Positions 21,496 to 33,100 of a stretch of 64,000 nt of DNA are shown here, piece after piece. The notes below the pieces were generated by a model. The model had not been told where the DNA came from. It saw only the letters and a program-made list of their open reading frames with translations, and ran no database searches. Source of the stretch: Hermatobates lingyangjiaoensis (lineage: Eukaryota > Arthropoda > Insecta > Hemiptera > Hermatobatidae); NCBI GenBank assembly GCA_026182355.1, contig JAPFBL010000115.1, forward strand, positions 435,001-499,000. The letters run 5' to 3'. Made by a program: the position numbers and the translations under genes. Within the stretch, counting starts at the first letter, position 1, and the number at the start of each line of letters is the position of its first letter.

Positions 21496-22300
21496 CAGGG
21501 TTTCTCAATATTTTTACCACACAGCATTCATGATTTAAGAAAAATTCTGGGGCGCACCTTCCATTTCATATGAAAAAGAAAATAGCAATAGAACTTAAGT
21601 AATGTTAAATTAGTGCCGATTCATTGCTTTAGAGAAGGGGATATAATTGCTTTAGTATAGTGCCCAAATTTCCTACTTATTAATAATATAATTTTAAGTT
21701 TTTATACTCAAATTTTCTTATGTTATTTTTCTTCTCATATTGCCTTTGGGATTGCTGTGACTGGTAGGGGTTTTGGTGTTTATGGTCTGCCTGATGATAT
21801 TGATACTATTTTATAATATTATATTAGTATTTATTGACAACAACAAAAATAGGGAAATACGGACGTATCCTAAAAAACAACTGTTCATTTTTTGACATTA
21901 TATTTTGAACTCTAGTATCCTAATGAGAAACATACTCATGATGAGGCTTAGCAATTTTTGTATTAGTAGGCCTTACATGTGATAACACACTCTCAACTCT
22001 TCGTTAACACCTTTCATGATCTACTTTTACATTTAATGCTATTTAACATAGAAGAAAAAACCTTGTTCACATAGATAATATGTAGATGATTATAATATGA
22101 CCACAATGCTTTCCTCGATGTAGTTTAAAATGTCAACTGATGAAGACTTTCCTCTAATATAGAAACCACATACCTAGGATAGCAAAAAAATTATGAAATT
22201 CACTCAAATTTCTCCAATATAATCTTCTTTTTCCTTGAGGCGCGCTAGAGTGCCTTACTTGGCGCACCACAGCGCCTTGGCAACCGTTTAAAAATCTCTG
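21496..22300. mobile_element. hAT-like element with perfect 8-bp target duplication
   Basis: Ends CAGGGTTTCTCAA and the inverse-like TTTAAAAATCTCTG, flanked on both sides by CTCAAAGG (21488-21495 and 22301-22308). It is 805 bp with no transposase, so non-autonomous. It sits between the convergent USP5 and UNG 3' ends. Confidence 0.85.
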
Positions 22301-22308
22301 CTCAAAGG

Positions 22309-23160
22309 TAAGGCGGTGTTCTATGCTTTATTTCTTACTTATAATTTATTTCTTTTAAATCTGTCTAACTAATTTCTATTTATATATATTTGTGTAATTG
22401 TTATGTATATCCATAGTTATACAATATTTAGTAAGAATTTATTGTATGTTTTGTGTTGTGGAACAGATTAACCGAATTATAATTTATCTTACGGGAATAT
22501 TAGTCTCGACATACGACCATTTCGATGTATGAAGTCGGTCCCGGAACGAATTAAATTGGTTAGTCCAGATACCAATATTAGTAGTGTGTATTCTTCATTT
22601 ATGCTTTTAAGTAATTTGAACTGACCCATTTTTCAAGATTCTATCATTTACGTGATAAAATTTGTATATTATATAAATAATATTTATATAATATTATATT
22701 ATAATAATTGATAAATTATATTAACTCTTTATAGTTTTTAGTGCATTGTCTCATTTTTAGTTTTTTTCAATATTTATTTTGAAATGAACATTTTTTTCAT
22801 TTTATTTAGATTCTTAAGTTTCTCTCATTCATTCAGTTTTGCAATATCCATATAAGTTATCCGTCTAGTCAGCATCCTTATTTTAAAATAAATGGTACAG
22901 GAAATTGAACGCCCGCATTGACATGTTTCCAACTATTACTATTATATTAATATAGCTTCTCGACCACTGATATTTCAAATTCACATGTTTATGACCAAAA
23001 TCCTCAAGAACCCCTTCTGAGTATTACTATTATAGGTTTTTACATTTATTGCTGTTCCAGGGGCGGAAAGAGTGGCTCATTTTTTATCTGGTACCCACTT
23101 TAGGTATAGATTATATTATTTAGTTATAAATCTCATTACCGGCTTGATTCTTCATCAAGA
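22309..23160. other. Intergenic, nothing recognised
   Basis: AT-rich DNA between the two gene ends. A patch at 22500-22560 (TCTCGACATACGACC, GTCCCGGAACG) resembles the patch at 21060-21110 and may be degenerate transposon ends. Confidence 0.35.
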
Positions 23161-23410
23161 GTACTAACTTTTTGCCTTACTGAAATATATTGGCCTAGAT
23201 ATCTTTAAACGAACGGTATCGTACAAGTTCATGCGGTTTAAACGGTGGAAGTTCATGCTCGATACGGGAATGTTTGTAGCAAGTGCATACAAAAAGGCCT
23301 TCCTTGATAAATACCGAGCCTCATTCCTCGAGTACGTGTATGACATAGGAAGAATGAAAAGAGTGCTTGCATTCCCGGCAGTGATCCACGGGAGTCGAGT
23401 AAAATGAAAG
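23161..23410 (+). other. Unrecognised 76-codon open stretch
   Basis: From about 23173 to a TGA near 23407 the plus strand reads a basic and aromatic peptide (for example FKRWKFMLDTGMF, ending VIHGSRVK). GC is above the local level and a SINE-like repeat follows. No ATG at the start, no family recognised. Probably a transposon relic. Confidence 0.3.
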
Positions 23411-23527
23411 CCCCCCCCCCCTTTTTTTCCCTGCTGGTAAGGTTAAAAGTTAAGTATCAGGCAAATTGTTTTTTTTTCTCGATTTGAGTACGCTGACCTG
23501 ATACTGATGTATGAAGTAAGAATTGAT

Positions 23528-23695
23528 GCGCGACGTAGTATCATGTAGGCCCACCTTCGCGTGGTCACCTCGGGCACTTTGGAGTAATCTAAAGTGGCTA
23601 AAGGGCAGCACGTTAAACTAGTCGGCCTGATTTGATTTTTGGTGGTTATATGGCCGAAAGGCTTAAGAACACATATATAGTCAAAACAGATATCG
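23528..23695 (+). repeat. SINE-like repeat, plus orientation
   Basis: Same family as 16200-16388 (minus) with a tail ATGGCCGAAAGGCTTAAGAAC and GTCAAAACAGAT. It lies just outside the UNG 3' end. Confidence 0.5.
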
Positions 23696-23789
23696 TACAA
23701 GGTTTTCTAAACAGCTTCTTTGACTGAAAACATGGGCTACAGGAAATTATTCTAAATAATAATTAAACAATCAAATCAGTAGGATTTTT

Positions 23790-23795
23790 TTTATT
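23790..23795 (-). promoter_or_regulatory. Candidate poly(A) signal of UNG
   Basis: AATAAA on the minus strand, about 160 nt past the UNG stop codon, inside a T-rich run on the plus strand. Position is plausible only. Confidence 0.35.
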
Positions 23796-23955
23796 TTTTA
23801 GCTATCAAAAAAGTCTACAAAACACACAATAAAAACAACTGAAAGAAAATGATTCCTTAAAATATATCACAATGTCAGATCACAATAATCTTGATCAGAA
23901 ATAAGAGAAAACAAATATAACAGGAACATTCAAGAAACAATAGTTTGGTGTTATT

Positions 23956-24105
23956 TTAGTCAACAGGAAGATTGTTCCAATCAATGGGTTTTTTCCCAAT
24001 TTTACTCAAGTATTCATTACATTTTGAGAAATGTTGACAGCCGAAAAATCCCCTTGAAGCAGAGAGTGGCGAGGGATGTGCTGACTTCAAAACCAGATGT
24101 TTCTT
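23956..24105 (-). CDS. UNG: UNG last exon: HPSPLS loop and stop
   Basis: Acceptor TTTTTCAG. It encodes [35 protein letters not shown] and [13 protein letters not shown], then TAA at 23958-23956. The catalytic His codon is at 24078-24076. The preceding 3-kb intron contains a fold-back mariner and a palindromic ribozyme element. Confidence 0.96.
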   Translation of the reverse strand, partial: KKHLVLKSAHPSPLSASRGFFGCQHFSKCNEYLSKIGKKPIDWNNLPVD

Positions 24106-27100
24106 CTGAAAAACAAAAAAAACATTCGTTAAAAAAATCACAGTGGTAAAATCTGATCTTAAATATTACTAATTTGGTTTTTACTTTTACTACAAGTAAA
24201 GTATAGTGATCGTGAAAAACTCAATCACGAAATTTTGATGGAATCACATGTTTTGACGGAACCCAAAGTCTGAAAGCTTGTGAGGATCATACCATAGAGG
24301 CCATACCGTTTGACGGATCAAAATGAAATTATATCTAAAAATAGACCATTATGTGTAGGATGAAATGAACTAATTGTTTTCGAAATTATATTAACCGAAA
24401 AGGCGTTATGGTCAATTTCATGTTTTCAGAAAATTTTTTTTGACGCTAAACAGCTCATGGTCGAACAATGAAATTTTGCAATAAAATTTAAAAAAAATTA
24501 GCACTTCATAAAAAAAGGTCTAATTTCTATTATTGAAATGAGCAACAAATCTATAAAAACTGAATATTCATCCTGAACTAATGGATACCTGCTATACTTA
24601 TTGGATTTCTTTAAATTTATTTAAATTGTTTTATTGACTTGGAAATTTTTTAAGAGAATCGACTGAAATAATATTAATATTTAGAAGTTAATGAACAAAT
24701 TTGAATTTATTTAATGGCTTAATATGAAATGTAAGAAGAATAAAATTCTTACATATAAAAAATCAACGCCAATGAAACAGATTAATTTCTGATCCTTTCC
24801 ATGGAATTATGAATTTCTCTAACAAAATGCTCTAATCAATCTATATGCTGCACCCTTGAACTTTTACTTTGTTGCATCTTTGAACTTTGTATAAATATCA
24901 ATATATGGTATATATATATTTGTATATTATACGAGGGTCGTCCAGAAAATAAGTTCCGTTTTGGTCTGTAGGGCAGTAGGAGTGGTTTTTGCCAAATCCG
25001 GCAACACCGCTCGAAAGAGGAGAGGTGGGGGAATAGAATGAGAGGTGGGGGACCTCAGTCGGTCAATTACCAACGTCAGGGCAGGTAGTTGAAATGGAGC
25101 CCTCCATGTCACGTCCCGCCACCTCGATCCCCGTTCCCTCTCGAGTTGTTTTGCACGGAGTGATTCAATTTCTTTATGCACAGGGTTTCAAATCAGTTCA
25201 AATTCACGAACAGCTCATTTCTGTTTATGGAGAAGGTGTAATGAGTGAATCAATGGTGAGGAGATGGGTACGTGAATTTAAGGCGGGAAGACATTCACTT
25301 GAGGATGAAAGTGGGAGAGGCAGACCCTCAGTTGTGACGGACGAAATTGTCGCAGAAATCGACAATGTAATTCGCAAAGATCGTCGTTTAACCCTGGATG
25401 AACTCCACCTGAGTTTCCCAGACATCTCACGATCCCTCATCCATGAGATCGTCTCGGAAAAACTTGACTTTCGGAAAGTTTCCGCCCGGTGGGTCCCTAG
25501 AGAGCTGAATGTCTTCCCGCCTTAAATTCACGTACCCATCTCCTCACCATTGATTCACTCATTACACCTTCTCCATAAACAGAAATGAGCTGTTCGTGAA
25601 TTTGAACTGATTTGAAACCCTGTGCATAAAGAAATTGAATCACTCCGCGCAAAACAACTCGAGAGGAACGGGGATCGAGGTGGCGGGACGTGACATGGAG
25701 GGCTCCATTTCAACTACCTGCCCTGACGTTGGTAATTGACCGACTGAGGTCCCCCACCTCTCATTCTATTCCCCCACCTCTCCTCTTTCGAGCGGTGTTG
25801 CCGGATTTGGCAAAAACCACTCCTACCGCCCTACAGACCAAAACGGAACTTATTTTCTGGACGACCCTCGTATATATATTATATTTATAATGAAATAGAA
25901 ATGATTAAATTTAAATTATTATTACAGCTTTATTATTATATCTAGTATGCAGAATAGAAATAGAAATATATTAAGTATTTTGATTTTTCCAATTTATTTA
26001 TCTGCTTAACTAATGACATTCTTCCGCATTAAAATGTTTAAATAGTGATACTACTCAATTATAATGAGTTTTAGAGAATAAGCAATAATTTTGGGCACCA
26101 CTGTATTGGATAAACAGACTGGACTTTAATATAGCGATATGTACGCACTCATGATTTAATCACAGAAGATATGGTAAATATGATAAATGGAAGAAATGTT
26201 TAAATTTTTTAGAAAAACAAAAATGAATTTTTTTTTTAATTAAAATGTTAAAACTCTGACTTATGACTGAATGTGAAAACTTTGAGGAGACAAAAATCAT
26301 TATAATGTCCGTCATACCTCGTAAAGTTTCTGTAGTGCTCGACCGGTTTCGGGTCCGTCTGGTTCCCATCTTCAAGAGCAACTGACTTATTTTATTTTTT
26401 CTTGCAACCTACCTAAACTTGTCATCTACATTGTGAAATCAGTTTTGTCTGTATAGTTAAATTTTGGTTTGCATGTTTGTTTACTTTTTTTCTTTTATTT
26501 CTTATTTCATTATATATTTCCAATTCTTTGTGTCTTCGTTTGAATGTAGGTTGCAAGAAAAAATAAAATAAGTCAGTTGCTCTTGAAGATGGGAACGAGA
26601 CGGACCCGAAACCGGTCGAGCTCTACAGAAACTTTACGAGGTATGTCAGACATTATTACTAATAATTCTAATATTACTAACCTCAGTGGAACTAACCCAA
26701 TAACTATAAAAATCATTATGTTGTGAAACAGTCTGGTATTTCTTACTTATAGTAAAGTTGAGTGTAGATTACTCCAGATTTTTTTTAACACTTCATGAAT
26801 TGTTTAACGCTCATTGTTTATTTAGAACCATGCCGTGTCGCTCCGCAATAAGTAGAATAGCTTACAATTAAGCAGTGAGCCATTATTTTTGCCCCAAGCA
26901 CAGTACTAAAGGGGGTAGCCTATAGTGTGGGCGTTGTAACAAACTTTATTAAAAAAAACAAACGTACATATTTCAAATAAAATACTACGAAAAAGAGGAA
27001 CTAATATATAATCCATCATAAAAGGAAATAGATAAAAAATAATGATACCATAAGTACCTTGTCCACAAAGTCTGCTTTCTTCTGAGCATAAGAACCCCAC

Positions 27101-30100
27101 AGTAGGAAGACGATGCCTTCAAACTTGTCATTGAGGTATTTAATAACAGCCGTTGTCAGGTTTTCCCAACCTTTGTCTTTATGAGAGTTTGGACTATTCA
27201 CGGCTACAGTCAGAACAGCGTTGAGAAGTAGAACTCCTAAGGAATAACAATAAAAAATGTGGTCAACAGTAATATAAAAATAAACTACTTATTTATTAAA
27301 GGCACTTATAATCAATAGGTTGATTAAGTTAAGATTAACTATTGATTTGAGATAATGAAAAGCAGGATATTTATGTATTAGTCACAATATCTTCATACAG
27401 GTTGACATTCAAAAATCCGGCCACCATAAATCTGGAACCTTCAAAAATCCAGGAGAGATTTTGGGAAGGAATTTCATATAGGATTAACTATTGATTTGAG
27501 AAAATTAAAAGCAGGATATTTATGTATTAGTCACAATATCTTTATACAAGTTGACATTCAAAAATCCGGCCACCATAAATCTGGAACCTTCAAAAATCCA
27601 GGAGAGATTTTGGGAAGGAATTTCATAAAGGATTAACTATTGATTTGAGATAATGAAAAGCAGGATATTTATGTATTAGTCACAATATCTTTATACAGGT
27701 TGACATTCAAAAATCCGGCCACCATAAATCTGGAGTCTTCAAAAATCCAGGAGAGATTTTGGGAATGAATTTCATATAGGATTAACTATTGATTTGAGAA
27801 AATGAAAAGCAGGATATTTATGTATTAGTCACAATATCTTTATACAGGTTGACATTCAAAAATCCGGCCACCATAAATCTGGAACCTTCAAAAATCCAGG
27901 AGAGATTTTGTAACGAATTTCATATAATGGTATCCAATAAACTCATTATTTGAGAAAATGAACATTAGCAGGATATTTAGTATTAGTCAACAATAATTTA
28001 TACAGGTTGACATTCAAAAATCCGGCCACCATAAATCTGGAACCTTCAAAAATCCAGGAGAGATTTTGGGAACGAATTTCATATTTCCAGCGTTGCCAGA
28101 TTTTTGAATGTCAATCTGTATTAAGAAATTAAAGAAACAAGCCTCTTTACAGAGAATTGGTAAAGAAGTCCAAAAGACATATGGAATAAGTTCATTTTGC
28201 AAAGCTTCCCAGAGAAATAATCGTAGCATGAACCGAAATAAAAAAAAAAAGAGAAAAACATCTTTACTGACTTAAAATTATTGAAGCTATACTTATACAG
28301 AGGTTGAACCCACATATATAAGATTAGAAAATAGTAGTAAAATATTTAAAGTTATTTGGATCAACCCAAAGCCAAGTAAGACCTCTCCAAGCAATTGGAA
28401 CGGAGTGACGTCACTCAACATTCACCATTTTAGAAAGTAAACTAAATATATTTTCTACTTATCATATATAAAGTGGTTATCCAATAAAAATCATTCACTT
28501 CCTGAAAAAGACTATTGAGCAGTCGAAACATTTCAACAATTGAATTGTACTAAAGAGGACACTATTTAGAAAGATAGAACTTACCAAAATGAAATTTTTA
28601 ACCAAATACGGTTTGTATTATAAAAGAAAGGGCATTTGTTTATATTTTTGCATTACGAGGCCGTTTACTGTGTGAAATATATATGACATTAATTTAATAT
28701 TCCTAAATATTTAAATAAATCAATGAATTAACTAGATAAGAACATAATTGAAAGAGAAACGATAAAACCTTGTTTTGCCCATCCATTAAGGTATCCATGT
28801 TTAGGACGTACAAATCCTTCAATGTCACTTTCCATTTCCTTGTACATGTTCAGTAAACTAGAAAGAAAATCAACTAAAATTTAACAAAAAATTATACACC
28901 AAAAAAGCCAGATTTAAATAGATGCACAGGGAAGAAGGGCACAATGTTTCAAAATTATTATTAAGAAAATTAACTAATCTCTATATATATAAAAATGAAT
29001 GTGTCTGTGTGTTTGTACTCGATAGATTCAAAAACCATACATCAAATCGCCGTGAAAATTTAGGAAATTATTAGGTATATCCCCGGGAAGGTATATGTAA
29101 AGGTTTTTAAAAATCAGAGTGGTGGTTCAGGTAATATCCCAAAAATATTGTAATAGATAAAGTTTGCTGCATAACCTGTTTGTTTACATTTTGACTTTAA
29201 TTGGTAATAGCGGCCGCAGGTAGGTTATTCTTTATAACATTTCCACATGCTTTGTTCAATTGGAAATAACCAGGTACCAGAAATTTTATTATTGTTTTCA
29301 GATTCATATTAAAGACAATTATTGTAATTTTATATGGGTTTCTATTAAATTTAACAAAGCTTTAGTTATTATCAATAGTTTACAATTAACTTTTCATATC
29401 TAATTGGTTTAACTTTCTTCAAGCATTAAAGAAATTTATGCATTATATAATAACTTATTAACTTTAAGTATGCATAATAATATTACGAAAAATAATGATA
29501 GTATTTGAACCATTAATTCTAATCTTAAAAGAATTGTTAAAGTATTTTGTTTAAGTTTAATGGATGTAAGGCTTCTTTATTTATTCCTGATTGATTAATT
29601 CGTTTGTTTAAAATATTTAATTATTAGTAATTAGTATCCGGCCCTACTCCATATAGGCAAAATGATAAGTTATTATACATATCGATGATATCTGACTAGA
29701 AGACGTTTATGAATGTTGAAATCAGGAAAACTTATAAGGGAATATATACAGCATAAAAAATTAATGAAGAAATATTCAAATCAAAATGTACATATATAAA
29801 ACTTAATCACTGTATGTATTTGTGTGTATAAATACAGTTCTTAACATAATAAATCTTAACATTACATAATGGAAAATATATTTAGAATTTAACATCTATA
29901 ACTCAATTGACACTTTTCAATACAATGCTTTTTCATAAACAAGTAATATTTCATCAACATTTTTATTCAAACTTTTAAGAGACTATTTTGTTTACTGATA
30001 TAATTTTAAGTAAACATTTAAAACTGTGTGAAGTCTTCAAATTGAAATTATTGAATGAAATGTAATGTGATATTGTTTAGCCTCTTCAACTAATTGGTCT

Positions 30101-33100
30101 CCTAATTGAAACGATTTGTGGGTTTAAAATTCGTGTCATTATATTTAACAGATAAGACATATCACATTTAATGAGCTAATACTTATTTCAAAATTTCTTG
30201 ATATATTGTTCGGCAAAAAATATTCCTTTTATTATTTGTTTAATCTAATCTATCAACTACCAATTGTATTAGACAATGTGTGCAATTTATAATCAGTGTT
30301 AGATTATATCTTTTTTGCATAATCTATAATTTTAATTCTGTAATAATTTCGTTTATCTCAAAAAAAGTTAAGTGTAACGGAACTATAGAAAATTTAAATT
30401 GTTTTCGTTATATGTAATTTATTATTAGAGTTGGAATTAAATTGTTTCCGGGTAAACCGGGTAGATCAGCTAGTTAAGAATAAAAAACTAGGGTATTAGC
30501 TAGACAGCTATAACACCGTGATTGTATTTACAATAAAATGTATAAATGTATTCAAAATACGAACTTGTGAACGCTTTACGGCATTTTAAAAAATATGTCA
30601 ATACAAGTCAGCCGCTGTATTATATCTAGGGGATCTGCTCTAATACATTTTTTACCTTAAAATATTTACAACTATTAAGCAAATACTTTTCGATTTTGTC
30701 TTTTAAGAGTTGTCAAAAACATGCATCAGATAACTGTGATCAATGCTTCTTATATTACAATACGAATGAAAATTAGGACAGTAATGACAGGAATAATTTT
30801 TCTTATAAGTGAAAACATAAATATAAAATATTTTTATATACAACTAGCACATTTATAATAATTGTACAGGGTAACATATATACATACATATTATTAAAGC
30901 TGACTAGGCTTGAAGAATAACTAAATCCTTCGAATCTTTAACTTAAAATTCAAAAGTGTTTAGAACTTAAGGGCACATTTTGTTCTTTATTCTGGGGATT
31001 AGTGCAACTTCGCACTTAAATCTAAAGTAACCACCGGTTTTAGTACGTCAGTCATCAGAATACTTTATCTAGAAGTAGAATTTTTATAGCTAATCAAATA
31101 GATGTAGCAAATAACTAGTTATGTTAATAAGTAATTCAAAAAATAAGAAAACGTAAAGAAGTCATATACCTTGGAGGAGGAGGTACTCCAATCTGCACGC
31201 TGAAGCATAATCCTGAAACACATTTTATATACACATCAACAACTTTTCTACTTAACAAAATGCCCTCCCGTTTTGCAAATTTTACACTAGAAGCATGTTA
31301 AAGTAATTCGTGTAACGAAATTCGGTACGCATACAGTGAAACAATAGAAGTGATCAAAATAACATTCGTGGACATTGATTAAAACAATTCCACATATATT
31401 TTACTTAATATTAACTGGAAGAATTGTTGGACTGTCATTATTGTAAATAATTGTTATATTGCAATTAAATAAAGACTGTCATCAAAACTGTTTTTATAAA
31501 ATTTATTATTAAATGAAAAACATTAATTCAAAAATAGTTTAATAAAGTCGAAAAGGCAGGAAAGAATAGAAAATAAATTGCTTTCTTCGGTTCTTTTTCT
31601 AAACACTTACAAGTTAAAAGTTAAAAGCCTGTAAAAAAATGTTAATGATTATCACTGTTAACAGTAGTATCTTTCAGTTTGTAAATTAAATCCTCATTAT
31701 TTTGAACATTAGAATTTTATATATAATCAGTATAATTATAAATGTAATCAAGTTATAATAACTCCAAAATATTCAATGCGTGTCAATATTTAAACAATAA
31801 TAACAAGTAGTTTTACCTAACAAGTAGTCATTAACATTAATGACTACCTCTTCAACGCAGAATCAATATGATACCAATATATGAAATGTGAATAATTTAT
31901 TCCTTTTATTACCTAAGCAGGTGAGAAAAAAAAACCATTTTGAAATTCAGTCACTAAGGGTTTAAAAAAGAGACAATGTTGTACTGTAAAAATGTAAACA
32001 AAATTAAACTTTCATAAATATCAACAGATTTCAGAAATATAAAACAAGTGGAGGTTTTCCGAAGTCAAGGTATCTCATTCGAAATATGAAATACGAAATT
32101 CGAACTTTCCCCAAGGAGTAATAAAAAAAAAAGATACGCAAGCAGTAGACAGAACAGTAAAGCATACGATATTCAGACAATAGTTGGTATCACCTTTCTT
32201 TTTTTCCGGATAGTTCCGCCAAATCCTACTTGTCATTGCCACAACAGAGACAAGAGTAGACCTTATGAAAGCCAGCTTGAAAAAGTCTACTCTTTGTTGT
32301 TCAAACACATTTAGCGAGTGTTTCAAGTTGATTAAGGTATTTAGAGATGGAAAAATACACGAACAAATATGGAAGAGTTAAAATAAGTGATGAATTAGGA
32401 AAAAATGACAACAACTCCAGATTAATGAATTTGTAAAGTACATCCTGATATAGATGTATTATTGGAAAACAGTGTATGGTTGTGCGAAAGAGCTATCGTA
32501 CTATGTGGAAATAACTCTGTTGACCTTGAATCACAGTCAGTGAAACTGAAGATGAATTGGGCTGATCATGTGAAGAGTTGAGCAGTTTGTCACAGATGGG
32601 ATAAAGTTACTACATAGTGGATGCTGACCATTAACTGAATAACTTTAGAAGAGGCGCTCCTGCAGCGAAACAGAAATATGTGCTGGACTAATTTTCTGTG
32701 ACTTATAACAAAATGATCTCCTCATAACTGTAATGAAGAGATTATCTTCCAGTTTTTAGACAATACTGCCCACATGTCTCCTACTACTTCAACTTTCTGA
32801 TTTTCTTCTGACAACACATTGTTATTTGGAATATTGATTTTAATGAGCCTTGTTTTGGATTCTATATGTTCTACTTAAGTAATTCCCAATAATAAAAAGT
32901 CATTAAAATATTAATAAAAGCCAAAAATATATCTTTATAACCACACAATTAATATTTTCAAATATATACGAGATATAAAATCAATAATAATCGAATAACT
33001 AATTAAATTACATTTGAGGTTGACAAACTTCTAAACAAAATCATAAAAGTATTTAAATTTATTTTAGAGCTGTTTTTTTTTGTTTATTTTAAAAGTCATT

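Larger units (their letters stand above)
26309..26650. mobile_element. Palindromic element, ACCGGT hammerhead family
   Basis: Outer arms CGTCATACCTCGTAAAG and the inverse, with ribozyme-like segments on each arm and about 190 bp of unique DNA between. It lies in the last UNG intron. Related copies are at 43205-43395 and, degenerate, at 18710-19075. Confidence 0.65.

Noticed and set aside
27330..28085. CRISPR-like array
   Set aside because: Units of about 149 bp are tandem without spacers; a minisatellite in a eukaryotic intron.
28485..28545. Hammerhead at CTTCCTGAAAAAGAC
   Set aside because: Helix II and GAA are present, but G8 is lost and helix I does not pair.
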